DNA of 45,131 nucleotides from Leptospiraceae bacterium (GTDB taxonomy: Bacteria > Spirochaetota > Leptospiria > Leptospirales > Leptospiraceae): positions 1 through 45,131 of the forward strand of contig JAGOHK010000029.1 in NCBI GenBank assembly GCA_017996175.1, read 5' to 3'. Shown piece by piece: positions 5,807 through 15,664 of this stretch. Under the pieces are notes generated by a model, which worked only from the letters and a program-made list of their open reading frames with translations, was not told the origin of the DNA and ran no database searches. The position numbers and the translations under genes were made by a program. The first letter of the stretch is position 1. Each line of letters begins with the position of its first letter.

Positions 5807-7594
5807 TCAATTTAGTAGCTCGTAACTTTTAACACAAGCTTTCTCAGAAGATTCATCCTTTGTCAATTTCCAAGGCTTTGTTTTTAGAACTTCTGTAAGT
5901 GGACTTTGTTCAAGGATATTACAAGAGTTTGCCGCTGTGATAAGAGTTTTGTAATCAGGAGATAGTTTTTCTATTTTCTTGGGGTTAATGACAAATCTTG
6001 CTTTATTTTTATAAGCGGATAAGGAGAGTAATACCTCCGCATCGGATTTATTTACATGAGTTGGGTCTAAGTAATTTAGAAAAATAGTATTTGGTTTGAT
6101 TTCATTTTTTAGTTTATCGTCTACCCAGCGAGGTATATCGTAGTCTTCTGGGGAATAGCCCATAAAGCATAATTCTGTCTTTGCTAATTGTTCCGTCGGG
6201 GTGAATACAATAGGATAAACAGAATAAGCTGATAGAAAAACAACACCCACTAGAGCGATGTATTTTCCTTTCTCTGGAATGGATAGAATCAATAAAAGAA
6301 ATGTAAAAATAAAGCTAGGGTAGAGATGAAAAAAATGTCTACCTTGGTGGTTAGGAGTCAAAAACAATAAGATGAAAAACGTGATGAAAATATGAAAGGA
6401 AAAGACAAGATGCTTTTCTGCTTTTTTCTTTAGAAAAAGTAGAACGCTACCAAGAGCGAGAGAAACTAGTATGGAACCAAAAACCAAATAATTTAAATAA
6501 ATATCCGAAATACTTGTTTTAAAAAAAGTTCTAAAAAATTCTAAATAATAAGAAAAATTTCTTTCGACTTGGAAATCCTTTTGAAATCCTTCCGCCTTAA
6601 CAAAAGTAGCCGCATCGGTAATTCCCCCGATTCTATCTGGATTTAGCAAAACCCAAATTAGAATTGGCAAAACCATCCACTGTAAAAATAAAACCATTCT
6701 CTCATGCAGCGGATAAATAAAGTTTTTCTTTTCTTTAAAAAAGTATATATAAAAATCGAGACTCCCGAAAAATAGTAGCAAATATTTCAGGTAAATGATA
6801 GTCTTTCCGGAGAGAGCTTTTTTGGGTGCAAATAAAAATACCAAGAGGAGAAGGGCGAGTATCCACAAACGATAATTTTTTCGGATAACGGTCTTACAAT
6901 GCAAAAGATATTTCAGACCAAAGCTATAAGTTTCTTGGAAATAAAAGATCGCTTGGAAAGCAAATACACCTAAGATCAAAAAAGCTCCGTAAGGGTATTT
7001 AGACAAAAAAAGTAAAAAAGAAAATGCTCCAATCTGAATCGGTAATTTCGTATTTAGTAAATCAGTTTCTTCATAAGTTTTGGAAACAAAATACAAGGAA
7101 AGCAAAAGGAATAAAGAACCTTGGATTTCAAGCATACCAGTCAGAGAATAAAGCATAACTGGTTCGGATAAAAAGAGCAGGCTCCAAAAAAGTAGAAATA
7201 AAAAAGGGAGAAGAAATATTTTCCCATGCTTAGTTTCTTTTTTGAGAATGTAAAATGCTGCTGGAAATAAAAGAAATAATGTCGCAAACGTGATTCGAAT
7301 ATCATTTAACCCGGATGGTTCGGTGATAAAAAATACAATTGTTTGAAATAGATTTCGAAGAGTAGGCCAAGTAGGTGCATCGAAGAATCGGATGATAAAA
7401 CGATGGATTTCCCAATTGCGAATATCTTCCATCATGTTCAAGGTAATGATGAAACGAATATTCACGTCCCAAGAAAGAAAATCTTTATTCACACAAATCT
7501 TTTCAAATTCATTGTAGAGGGTAATAAGGTATTTGCCCAAGAAAGGAATCTGGGCTATAACTAGAAGTATTGTAATAAAGTATAATTTTTTCAT
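5807..7594 (-). CDS. Polytopic membrane protein, GT-C glycosyltransferase-like
   Basis: The 595-residue protein is mostly hydrophobic, with about 12-14 membrane helices starting with YFITILLVIAQIPFLG (residues 4-19) and a hydrophilic C-terminal ~130 residues. A first extracytoplasmic loop with FLSWDVNIRFIITLN and further helices resembles GT-C/ArnT-like transferases that use polyprenyl-phosphate sugars; no exact catalytic signature (DE/DD pair) is clear, so this is a fold-level guess. It is the last gene of the operon: its ATG (7592-7594) lies 9 bp beyond the glycosyltransferase stop at 7604. Position after a family 2 transferase suggests it moves or uses the sugar made by its neighbours at the inner membrane. 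An O-antigen ligase- or flippase-like role is possible but not supported by a motif. Confidence 0.55.
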   Translation of the reverse strand: MKKLYFITILLVIAQIPFLGKYLITLYNEFEKICVNKDFLSWDVNIRFIITLNMMEDIRNWEIHRFIIRFFDAPTWPTLRNLFQTIVFFITEPSGLNDIRITFATLFLLFPAAFYILKKETKHGKIFLLPFLFLLFWSLLFLSEPVMLYSLTGMLEIQGSLFLLLSLYFVSKTYEETDLLNTKLPIQIGAFSFLLFLSKYPYGAFLILGVFAFQAIFYFQETYSFGLKYLLHCKTVIRKNYRLWILALLLLVFLFAPKKALSGKTIIYLKYLLLFFGSLDFYIYFFKEKKNFIYPLHERMVLFLQWMVLPILIWVLLNPDRIGGITDAATFVKAEGFQKDFQVERNFSYYLEFFRTFFKTSISDIYLNYLVFGSILVSLALGSVLLFLKKKAEKHLVFSFHIFITFFILLFLTPNHQGRHFFHLYPSFIFTFLLLILSIPEKGKYIALVGVVFLSAYSVYPIVFTPTEQLAKTELCFMGYSPEDYDIPRWVDDKLKNEIKPNTIFLNYLDPTHVNKSDAEVLLSLSAYKNKARFVINPKKIEKLSPDYKTLITAANSCNILEQSPLTEVLKTKPWKLTKDESSEKACVKSYELLN

Positions 7595-7603
7595 CTGCGT
7601 TTA

Positions 7604-8578
7604 CTATCTTCGTCTTGTCAATTCATAGAATAAAGGCTGTTTGTTTTTTACAAACAATCTTACGAATCCAGCGAGAATTCCAGCTCCATAAAAGAAATGC
7701 ACCGAGAAAAATAAAAAAGGAAGTGTTAGAAATGCCCTGTATTTATTCTCTTTAAAAGCAAAGAAAGAATATCCGCAAAATACAAATGTCAGGAATGCAT
7801 ATATTACTGCCGGTAAAACATAATAAGCCGCATATTCCTTTGGTAAAGAATTTATACATGGTAGCGAGACAATATAAATACTAAATACAGTCGGAATCAA
7901 AAATACAGTATCCTGCCATCGAAAAAAAACCGTGAAATGCTTAAATCTTCCTTTACCATAACTCAAAAGCATGTTTACAAAAGAAAGAAAATCTGGTCTA
8001 GGACTTCGATGGATGATTATTCCAGGATGATAAATCATCTCGTACCCCGCTGCGTCAATTCTATCCATAAGCTCATTTTCTTCATTCGGATAAAGCTCTT
8101 CGTTAAAAATTCCAACTTCAAGTAAAACATCCAATCGAATAAACATATTGCAAAGAATTAATTCCTTTTCAGTTGCTTTGTGAATTTTTCCGAAAGGTTT
8201 GTACCTATGTGAAATAGGTCCGACGCAAACATAGGACGACAAACAATAAGTAAACTCATTTTGTAATTGTGAGTCGCCCATCCTAGCACAACTAGGTCCG
8301 CCTACTACGCCAATGCGCGGATTACTTTGAAATGCCTCTACCGCAAATTTGAAATTATCGGGTTCGATCTCGGAATCATTGTCCAAGAAATAAATGATCG
8401 AACCCTTTGCTTGTTTGATACAAACATTTCTTTGGACAGATGGTTGGTTTCCTACTACGGTAAAAATTTCTATCTTATCTGCTGGATAATTTACTTTGGA
8501 TAATTCATCCAGAGATCTTTCGATAGAATCATTTTTTCTGTGAGGGATGATGACTGTGATGAGTGGATAGTCTTGCAT
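7604..8578 (-). CDS. Family 2 glycosyltransferase with C-terminal membrane helices
   Basis: The 324-residue protein has a GT-A fold at the N-terminus: ITVIIPHRKNDSIERSLDEL, the QRNVCIKQAKGSIIYFLDND stretch with Asp-Asn-Asp as the metal-binding DXD variant (about residues 70-72), and PNEENELMDRIDAAG as the acceptor-side ED-type motif. Residues ~220-310 form three or four membrane helices. Such enzymes transfer a sugar from a nucleotide donor to a lipid or polysaccharide on the cytoplasmic face. The ATG at 8576-8578 abuts the TAA of the radical SAM gene (8579-8581), a sign of translational coupling. The substrate cannot be read from the sequence. Confidence 0.85.
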   Translation of the reverse strand: MQDYPLITVIIPHRKNDSIERSLDELSKVNYPADKIEIFTVVGNQPSVQRNVCIKQAKGSIIYFLDNDSEIEPDNFKFAVEAFQSNPRIGVVGGPSCARMGDSQLQNEFTYCLSSYVCVGPISHRYKPFGKIHKATEKELILCNMFIRLDVLLEVGIFNEELYPNEENELMDRIDAAGYEMIYHPGIIIHRSPRPDFLSFVNMLLSYGKGRFKHFTVFFRWQDTVFLIPTVFSIYIVSLPCINSLPKEYAAYYVLPAVIYAFLTFVFCGYSFFAFKENKYRAFLTLPFLFFSVHFFYGAGILAGFVRLFVKNKQPLFYELTRRR

Positions 8579-9685
8579 TTACTTTACTAATTTCTTCACC
8601 TGAATCCCAGCTGCTCGCATTCCGATTTTGGTAAAATGAACAGCATTAAAAGAAGTATTACAACTTGCATTGCATTCATGGGTGCAAAAACATTTTGTGT
8701 CAACTATCCAGTCTGCGACTTCTTTATTTTTTTCGCTGAACCAAAGTTTTTGAAAATCAAAATCGAAGTCTCGAATATTTCCGATCATTTTGGATTTATC
8801 TAAAAGTTCGCAAGGGTAAACATCTCCGTTCGGATAGAGCACGCAAAAGATTTGAGAAGAATAACAAACGCTTTGGAATTTATTTTCTTCATAGGTCTTT
8901 ATAATATTATCATAACGATAACTCGCCATTGCAACCAAGTAAGGATCAAACCCAGGAAGTGTCCCATCAGACATATCTGCTTGCAGTTTTTTTGTCACGC
9001 TTTTGAATTTTTCAATGTCGATATTTTTTACGAGAGGATCCTTTGGAATTCCTCTGATCAAGTTAATCGAAATATTATCAGGTCCTTGCTCTTTTAGGTA
9101 TTGGTATAAATCTTCTACCGTATCTTGGTTGGTAGCAGTAAATGTTGTAATAAACCCAAGCTTGAGATTTGTGTAACCTTTTTCGTCACGAAGTTTTTTC
9201 ATTGCGTGAAAACTCTTCATAGTGGTTACGAAGAGTTTGCCCCCACCTTTCCCACCGCTTCGAATTCGATTGTGTTCTTCTTCTAAACCGTCTACGGAAA
9301 AATTCAAAGTAATTGTAAGTTTAGGACAAAGCTCGCACATTTTAGCCATTGTCTCTAATGAACGTTTTTCATAGGTTCCGTTCGATGGAATCGTCAAATA
9401 ATTTATTTTGTTGTTTTTGTAAAAAGCGTGAGTGACTTCGGCAAGATCATCTCTTAAAAATGGCTCCCCACCACTATAATTTAAGATAGGAAATTCTCCT
9501 AATGTTAAAGTCATTTTTTCGATTTCTTCTAAAGTGAGCTCTTGCGTAGGCAAGTTCAATTCGGAAGAGTAAAAGCAATGCTCGCATTTTAAATTGCAGC
9601 GATTGGTAACAAAGAAAGTAATATACAGTGGCATACTATTCTTTTTGTAAATGAGCTTAGGTAAATAACTTGCGATATGCGCCAA
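8579..9685 (-). CDS. Radical SAM protein with SPASM-like C-terminus
   Basis: The 368-residue protein has the radical SAM CX3CX2C motif (RCNLKCEHC, Cys30/34/37), NYSGGEPFLRDDL and the SVDG strand. The C-terminus has SPASM-like cysteines: FCVLYPNGDVYPCELL, IGNIRDFDF, and CFCTHECNASC at the end, for one or two auxiliary Fe-S clusters. SPASM enzymes modify ribosomal peptides or proteins, or sugars (aminoglycoside pathway-like). It starts at TTG 9683-9685 with GAGGAG six to seven bases upstream. First gene of a three-gene operon with a family 2 transferase and a polytopic membrane protein, so surface glycan or glycopeptide maturation is a reasonable inference. No small precursor-peptide gene was seen nearby. 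Confidence 0.85.
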   Translation of the reverse strand: MAHIASYLPKLIYKKNSMPLYITFFVTNRCNLKCEHCFYSSELNLPTQELTLEEIEKMTLTLGEFPILNYSGGEPFLRDDLAEVTHAFYKNNKINYLTIPSNGTYEKRSLETMAKMCELCPKLTITLNFSVDGLEEEHNRIRSGGKGGGKLFVTTMKSFHAMKKLRDEKGYTNLKLGFITTFTATNQDTVEDLYQYLKEQGPDNISINLIRGIPKDPLVKNIDIEKFKSVTKKLQADMSDGTLPGFDPYLVAMASYRYDNIIKTYEENKFQSVCYSSQIFCVLYPNGDVYPCELLDKSKMIGNIRDFDFDFQKLWFSEKNKEVADWIVDTKCFCTHECNASCNTSFNAVHFTKIGMRAAGIQVKKLVK

Positions 9686-9995
9686 AATGAACTCCTCAAA
9701 ACTAATTGGTTAATTTCTAAATGTAAGAAAGGCTAAAATAATGCAATAGAATAAATTATCAAATTTGCAGTATTTAAAACCTCGAGATAACAACTGATTT
9801 ACCTAGCAATAATATCTAGCTTGTAATTTTGGTTTTATGCCTAATAATGCGCTAGCCTTTAATTCCAACCTTAGACTATTCCAGATATATCGCCAAAAAT
9901 CCGGATTCTTCTATTCATCTGACGAGACAGGAATCCAAAATATGCTTGTTTAGATCCATTTACAAAAACACACAAGCCAGAATACATTCAAACAC
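9686..9995. other. Intergenic, promoter region of the radical SAM operon
   Basis: These 310 bp separate the radical SAM operon from the end of the Rof-like gene, both on the minus strand. A weak hairpin GGATTC/GAATCC (around 9912-9945) is the only structure, without a clear T-run. No open frame with a ribosome site was seen. Confidence 0.45.
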
Positions 9996-10253
9996 TCAAT
10001 ATTTCGACACAATCTTATTATCCACTCGAACGAGTAGATCCAAGCGAATTTCTTTTCCAGTATCTAGTAATAAATACTCCACCTTATCCCGACTATAAAG
10101 ATATTTAATAACTCCAAAAACTGAAGCGGTTAATCCTGATTCGTCTTCATAAAAAACTTCGGCTTCTTTTTTTAAAATAGAAAATACTTCTAATTCATCA
10201 TAAAAATCACAAGAAATAAAATATACTCCCAAGTTAAATTTAAAGTTTGACAA
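9996..10253 (-). CDS. rof: Rof-like Rho-binding antiterminator
   Basis: The 85-residue protein matches the compact Rof/YaeO pattern: CDFYDELEVFSILKKEAEVF, YEDESG near residue 36, then SRDKVEYLLLDTGKEIRLDL and LVRVDNK. In enterobacteria Rof (YaeO) binds Rho near its primary RNA-binding site and lowers termination. The start is TTG 10251-10253 with AAAAGGAA just upstream; no ATG is available in the open frame. It stands divergent to the haloperoxidase-like gene with only 45 bp between the starts, so both promoters sit in or overlap that gap. It is a standalone gene. A role in Rho control here is inferred from the family, not shown in spirochaetes by this sequence. Confidence 0.75.
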   Translation of the reverse strand: MSNFKFNLGVYFISCDFYDELEVFSILKKEAEVFYEDESGLTASVFGVIKYLYSRDKVEYLLLDTGKEIRLDLLVRVDNKIVSKY

Positions 10254-10298
10254 ATTCCTTTTTTAGATTAATTTTAAATTTGGTCTTCCCTTAATACG

Positions 10299-12299
10299 AT
10301 GAAACTAATTAATATTAACCGTAAACCTACTAGACAAATAAAAATTTTACTCGTATTTGTTTTGATTTTACCCTTCTTTAATCTATGTACAATTCTATCT
10401 AATAAAGAATCTTCTATAAAGAAAATTTTTTTTCAAATGGCTTTTGCCTATTTTTTATCCAGTGAGCCAAGCCCAATTATCTGCGACCCGACCCAAGTGA
10501 CTCATGTAAATAACTGGACAATTCCCCGTCGGTGGATAGAGCAAAATTTGGCAGCAATACGGGTTAATCTCCCTTTGCCCACGCGCCATGCAAGAAACTT
10601 ATTCCATGTAAGCGCAGCCATGTACGATGCCTGGGCAGCATACGATACAAATGCAAAAGGCTGGCTTTTTACAAATAAATACAATATAAACCAATCAGAC
10701 AAAAAAAGATTCAGAGAGGCTAGTATGGCATTTGCCGCTTTTCGAATTCTCACATATAGGTATAAATCATCTTCCAATTCAGGAATCGGCTCAACGGTCA
10801 TAAGCATTATGACAACCGAGTTTAAAAACCAATGTTATAACCCCAATTATTTTACCCAAGATGAAACTAATCCTCATGCAATTGGGAATTTAATAGCTGC
10901 AAATTATATTAACTTTGGTTTGAATGACGGATCAAATGAAACGAATACGTATGCAGATACAACTGATTATTCTCCCAAAAATCCATCTCTAATAGTTAAA
11001 AAAACTTGGACAGAACAATTCCTAAATATACCTCCGGGTAATGACGAACTAACGTTTAAAGATCCAAATGCCTGGCAGGAAATTTCTTTTGATTCTCAGG
11101 TAACTCAAAATGGGATTCCACTCGGAGCGTCTACGCAGGAATATGTGTCACCTAACTGGGATGAGGTCGCTCCGTTTGCCCTTATCCGCCCAAGTGGAGG
11201 TGGATTATATATAGACCCAGGTGCACCTCCAAGAATTGACTTAAACAATAATGGAATTGAAAATGAAACAGCCGAAGATAGTGAATTTACATCTCAGGTA
11301 GTAGATATAATCACTTATTCTAGCAAATTAGATCCCACCACTTCAACTACAATAGATATTTCTCCGTCTGCAATGGGAAATAATACGTTAGGCGCCAATG
11401 ATGGAACAGGACACGCCTTAAACCCTCATACAGGCTCTCCCTATCCTTCCAACCTTGTAAAAGAAGCAGACTTTGGACGAGTACTCGCTGAGTTCTGGGC
11501 GGATGGACCTAAATCAGAAACCCCACCCGGTCATTGGTTTGCAATCGCAAATACGATTAGTGACGACTCCATGTTAGAAAAAAAATTTGAGGGGATAACA
11601 GCCATTACAGATCGAATGGAATGGGATGCGAAACTTTATTTTGCTCTAGGTGGTGCAGTGCATGATGCAGCCATTGTAGCTTGGGGTTTAAAAAGAAAAT
11701 ATACTTCAACACGCCCGATTACGTCCATACGTAGAATGGGCGCATTAGCGAGATTACCCGTTACTTCGGGGTTAATCCAAAATATAAATCCAACTACACG
11801 GGGCATCGGCGGAACATTAGAAAATGCAGGGTTCACATCAGCCGATGATGGATGTGAGGCAATATTTACTTGGGCAGGACAACCGGCAGATCCGGTAAAT
11901 CAAACCACAGGTGCCAAATGGATTCGTGCAGATAAATGGCTTCCCTATCAGCGGAATACCTTTGTTACCCCCGCCTTTCCTGGATTTGTATCGGGGCATA
12001 GTACATTCAGCCGAGCTGCTGCCGAAGTATTAACCTCATTTACTGGTTCAGAATTTTTTCCCGGCGGCATCTACAGTCATGCAGAGCCAGCAAACACAGG
12101 ACTTGAATTTGAAAAAGGTCCTTCAACTGATATTACTCTTCAATGGGCTACTTATTTTGACGCAGCTGACCAAGCAGGAATCTCTCGACTTTGGGGAGGA
12201 ATTCATGTAAAGTCAGACGATTTAGAAGGAAGAAAAGCAGGCTCCGTAGTAGGGAAAAATGCATTTACAAAGGCTAAGTTTCTATTCAATCAGAATTAA
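10299..12299 (+). CDS. Vanadium haloperoxidase / PAP2-superfamily exported lipoprotein
   Basis: The 666-residue protein has an N-terminal signal segment (about residues 14-31, ILLVFVLILPFFNLC), perhaps a lipoprotein signal. It then shows the vanadium-dependent haloperoxidase layout: HVNNWTIPRRWIEQN and TRHARNLFHVSAAMYDAWA early, then KWLPYQR, PAFPGFVSGHSTF (SGH at residues 565-567, the acid-phosphatase PSGH-type motif) and SRLWGGIHVKSDD (Arg630-x5-His636, with an Asp four residues on). These Lys, Arg, Ser, Gly, His, Arg, His residues bind vanadate or phosphate. Known members oxidise halides with peroxide, or act as phosphatases; which applies cannot be told here. The start ATG is 10299. A small hairpin with T4 tail follows the stop. 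Confidence 0.85.
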   Translation: MKLININRKPTRQIKILLVFVLILPFFNLCTILSNKESSIKKIFFQMAFAYFLSSEPSPIICDPTQVTHVNNWTIPRRWIEQNLAAIRVNLPLPTRHARNLFHVSAAMYDAWAAYDTNAKGWLFTNKYNINQSDKKRFREASMAFAAFRILTYRYKSSSNSGIGSTVISIMTTEFKNQCYNPNYFTQDETNPHAIGNLIAANYINFGLNDGSNETNTYADTTDYSPKNPSLIVKKTWTEQFLNIPPGNDELTFKDPNAWQEISFDSQVTQNGIPLGASTQEYVSPNWDEVAPFALIRPSGGGLYIDPGAPPRIDLNNNGIENETAEDSEFTSQVVDIITYSSKLDPTTSTTIDISPSAMGNNTLGANDGTGHALNPHTGSPYPSNLVKEADFGRVLAEFWADGPKSETPPGHWFAIANTISDDSMLEKKFEGITAITDRMEWDAKLYFALGGAVHDAAIVAWGLKRKYTSTRPITSIRRMGALARLPVTSGLIQNINPTTRGIGGTLENAGFTSADDGCEAIFTWAGQPADPVNQTTGAKWIRADKWLPYQRNTFVTPAFPGFVSGHSTFSRAAAEVLTSFTGSEFFPGGIYSHAEPANTGLEFEKGPSTDITLQWATYFDAADQAGISRLWGGIHVKSDDLEGRKAGSVVGKNAFTKAKFLFNQN

Positions 12300-12327
12300 T
12301 GCGACTTGATAAAGTCACATTAATTTT
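12296..12327 (+). terminator. Weak intrinsic terminator after the haloperoxidase-like gene
   Basis: TTAATG C GACTT, a GATA loop, then AAGTC A CATTAA form a 12-position stem with one internal mismatch, followed by TTTT. It overlaps the stop codon of the upstream gene. The short T-tail and low GC make it weak, so some read-through into the ankyrin gene 33 bp downstream is likely. Confidence 0.5.
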
Positions 12328-12359
12328 CCACTTTTCAGAAAACATAGTATCTATAAAAT

Positions 12360-15300
12360 ATGCGGATGCAAATTATTTCTATCTTTTTAATCTTGATTTC
12401 CTTTTCTCCCCTACTTCTTGCAAATCCCACAGAAGATTTGTTTACCGCAGTCAAGAAGAGGAGCGTAACAGATATTAACCGTGCACTAGAGCGAGGTGCA
12501 GACATTAATGCCGGAAATGATTGGAATACGACTCCACTAATGCTCGCTACACATTTTGGAGCCTTAAATATTGTAAAGGCACTTTTGGAAAAAAAAGCTG
12601 ATCCAAATATTCTTAATTTCAGAAACGAAACCGCTCTACGTATTGCCTGCCAAAAAAACTTTCCAGAAATTATAAATACCCTGATCGATCATGGATCTGA
12701 CGTAAATGAAGAAGACGTAAATGGTGCGAATCTACTTATGAATTACTTAGACAAACAATCTGGGAAAACAAACGAGATTCCAACTTTAAAACTTTTAATC
12801 GAGCGGGGGGCTAATGTCAATCATCAGAATGAAGATGGAGAATCAGTTCTAATGGTTCGTATGAAGGACAAAGAAATTTTTGATTTTTTGATTTCAGAGA
12901 AAGCGGATTTAAATCTTAGGAATAAAGATGGAAATACGCTTCTGCATATAGCTATTGAAAAAAAAGATGTCGAAATGGTGAAATTCCTGCTAGAGAAAAA
13001 TGCAAATGTAAATATACAAAATTTTATGGGCGATACTCCACTCATGCAAGCGATATACTTTGATCAGGAGGAAATAACCCGTATTATCCTAGACAGAAAA
13101 CCAAATTTAAATTTGAAGGATCGGGAGGGAATGACCGCAATTGTCCATGCAATAGATAAAAAACAAATCGAAACAGTAAAATTACTCATTCAAAATAATG
13201 TTGATATAAATGTTATGGATAGTAAGGGTTATACTCCTTTTATGTATGCGATTCTCTCCGAAGAACAAAGTATAATAGATTTAATTTTAAATGCTGGTGC
13301 TGACTTATTCGCAGCTTCCCAAAAGGGGTATACTGTATTTATGCTCGCTTGTTATAAAGGTAATCTCGCGCTTGTAAATTTACTTTTAGAAAAAAAAGTA
13401 AATATAGAAGAAGCAAGTCAGAATTATGAAACAGCTCTTTACAATGCAATTCGAAACCAAAAACATCGCCAATATGATATAGCCCAGATATTATTTGACA
13501 AAAAAGTCAAAACGAAACGTGGGAAATACAAGGATTACGGAGTGTTGAGTGCAGCGTATTACAATGATTTTAAATCGATGCAGTATTTTATTGAGAAGAA
13601 ATTAGATTTGAATATTCGAGGCAAAGAAGGAAATACCGCAATGATGATAGCGGCAGAACGTGGTTATGCGGATTTAGTAAATTTACTCCTTACGAATAAA
13701 GCAAGAGCAAAAAAGAAAAATCGCAAAAAAGAATCCGCCCTTACTCTTGCTATTAAGAACAACCATTGGAATGTAGTGCAAATTTTGAACCCTGCTTATA
13801 AACTGCCTGCTAAACCAATTCTTCCAGTAAAACCAATTGCAAAAAAGGAAGATAGAACATTTAAACCAGAAAACATAAAGCTAATCGAAGCGATTAAAGA
13901 GGATAATGTAGAGAAACTTTCATTGCTCCTTAGAACAGGAGAAGTTGCTATCAACGATCAATACAGCGACAAAGGAAAAAGCCCACTTATGTATGCTGTT
14001 TATTATGGAAGTTTTAGAACTGCAAAATTTTTACTTAAAAACAAAGCTGATTTAACTTTATTTGATTCTACCGGCTCGGATGCTATAATGCAACCAATTT
14101 TATTTTCTAGATTGGAGAAGGATAATATTATTTATCCACATCATCTTTTTGTAATAAGGTTACTCTTAGGAGCAGGTGCTGACATTAATACAAAGGATTA
14201 TATAGGAGATAGTTTTTTGTATAACTCATCTTATTACAATCAATATGAAATGGTAAAAATTGCGTTAGAGTTTAAGGCTAAGGTGAATATGCCTAACGAA
14301 AAAGGATTAACACCTCTTCATGCTGCTTCCTGGCAGAAAAATCCCAAGATTGTAAAATTACTTCTTTCTTACGGAGCAAATGTAAATCTAACAGATATTG
14401 AAAATAGAACTCCACTTTATATGATTTGTTTGTCAAAGGAAAATGAATCTGAGATAATTCAAATGTTACTGGGAAAAAATGCGGATTTACATATTAAAGC
14501 AAAATCAGGATTAACCCCTCTCGAGTTAGCAAGAGCCGGTGGATATGAAAAAATTCTTTCTATATTTTTAAAATCAGTTGCAGAGGAAAAAACTTTAGAA
14601 GAATCAGCTAAATTAGAATACGATACTTTAAAAAAAGAATTCGAAGGTAAATTTGTAAACTGGAAAAATGATAATGGAAATTCTAATCTAGAACTAGCAG
14701 TACGTTATGAGCGATTGGAAGAAGTAAAAAATCTTTTAGAGCGTGGTGCAGATGCAAATATATTTAATACTGAAATGGAAACTCCGCTCATGATTGCTTG
14801 TGACAGAGGCAACTATGAAATAGCCAAACTTTTGATAGACTATAAAGCAGAAATTAATTTCGAAACAAAAACAGGAAACACTCCTCTCATGAGTGGTGCA
14901 TTTAAGGGCAAACTCGATATTATCCAATTACTTTTAGATAAAGGAGCTATAGCAAGTGCAAAAAATGAAATCGGGGATAACGCATTGTCAATCGCTTCTA
15001 GATACGGGCATACTTCGATTGTCCAGTTATTACTAGATAAACGAGTCCATGTAAACGCATTAAATAAATACTTTGGTTCTCCTCTAATGGCGGCGGTAAA
15101 AGCAGATGAAAAAGAAATTGTCGAAAAACTTCTTAAAAAAAGTGCAAACCCACACTTTAAATTTTCAGATGGAAATAACGCTCTTATGATGGCAATAGAG
15201 AGGGGAAATAAAAATATAACACAACTTCTAATTGATAAAAAAACAAAACTTTCAGTTGAAAACAGAAAACATAAAACTGCCCTGATTTTAGCCGTAGAAA

Positions 15301-15659
15301 ATGGAAACGCAGAAATCGTAAAAATGCTTTTAAAAGCAAATGCGAATATCAATGAAAAATCATTTGACGGATCAAATCTTCTACATCTTTCTATCCTAAA
15401 AGGTTATCCGAGTATTACAAAGTTATTACTTGAATTCCCTAAAAAAAGCCAAACAATGTATGCAGTGATTGACATAAATGAAAAAGATAAAAATAGCCTA
15501 ACTCCTTTAATGTTTGCAGCAGCGTTAGGCGATAAAGAAAGCGTAAAAATCCTTCTTGAAAATGGTGCAAATAAAGATATTGAGGATATTCATAATTATA
15601 CAGCACTTTCTTATGCAAACGATTTGAATTACAAAGAAATTATACAATTATTACAGTAG
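12360..15659 (+). CDS. Exported long ankyrin-repeat protein
   Basis: The 1099-residue protein opens with a signal peptide (IISIFLILISFSPLLLAN, about residues 5-22) and the rest is almost wholly ankyrin repeats of ~33 residues, about 28-30 in all: many units of the form x-G-xTPLMxAx..G...IVxLLLxxxAxxN. A break near residues 470-520 (proline-lysine-rich, PAKPILPVKPIAKKEDR) and another near residues 735-765 divide the array into three blocks. The ATG at 12360 is followed two codons later by another; either could start. Ankyrin arrays bind proteins; the target is not known. The stop is only 5 bp before the KtrA-like gene, so the two are probably co-transcribed. Large repeat proteins of this kind are common in Leptospira periplasm and outer membrane, which is an inference. 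Confidence 0.9.
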   Translation: MRMQIISIFLILISFSPLLLANPTEDLFTAVKKRSVTDINRALERGADINAGNDWNTTPLMLATHFGALNIVKALLEKKADPNILNFRNETALRIACQKNFPEIINTLIDHGSDVNEEDVNGANLLMNYLDKQSGKTNEIPTLKLLIERGANVNHQNEDGESVLMVRMKDKEIFDFLISEKADLNLRNKDGNTLLHIAIEKKDVEMVKFLLEKNANVNIQNFMGDTPLMQAIYFDQEEITRIILDRKPNLNLKDREGMTAIVHAIDKKQIETVKLLIQNNVDINVMDSKGYTPFMYAILSEEQSIIDLILNAGADLFAASQKGYTVFMLACYKGNLALVNLLLEKKVNIEEASQNYETALYNAIRNQKHRQYDIAQILFDKKVKTKRGKYKDYGVLSAAYYNDFKSMQYFIEKKLDLNIRGKEGNTAMMIAAERGYADLVNLLLTNKARAKKKNRKKESALTLAIKNNHWNVVQILNPAYKLPAKPILPVKPIAKKEDRTFKPENIKLIEAIKEDNVEKLSLLLRTGEVAINDQYSDKGKSPLMYAVYYGSFRTAKFLLKNKADLTLFDSTGSDAIMQPILFSRLEKDNIIYPHHLFVIRLLLGAGADINTKDYIGDSFLYNSSYYNQYEMVKIALEFKAKVNMPNEKGLTPLHAASWQKNPKIVKLLLSYGANVNLTDIENRTPLYMICLSKENESEIIQMLLGKNADLHIKAKSGLTPLELARAGGYEKILSIFLKSVAEEKTLEESAKLEYDTLKKEFEGKFVNWKNDNGNSNLELAVRYERLEEVKNLLERGADANIFNTEMETPLMIACDRGNYEIAKLLIDYKAEINFETKTGNTPLMSGAFKGKLDIIQLLLDKGAIASAKNEIGDNALSIASRYGHTSIVQLLLDKRVHVNALNKYFGSPLMAAVKADEKEIVEKLLKKSANPHFKFSDGNNALMMAIERGNKNITQLLIDKKTKLSVENRKHKTALILAVENGNAEIVKMLLKANANINEKSFDGSNLLHLSILKGYPSITKLLLEFPKKSQTMYAVIDINEKDKNSLTPLMFAAALGDKESVKILLENGANKDIEDIHNYTALSYANDLNYKEIIQLLQ

Positions 15660-15664
15660 GATAT

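Noticed and set aside
14736-15352. Minus-strand frames opposite the ankyrin gene
   Set aside because: Shadows of the repeat structure, no ribosome sites.
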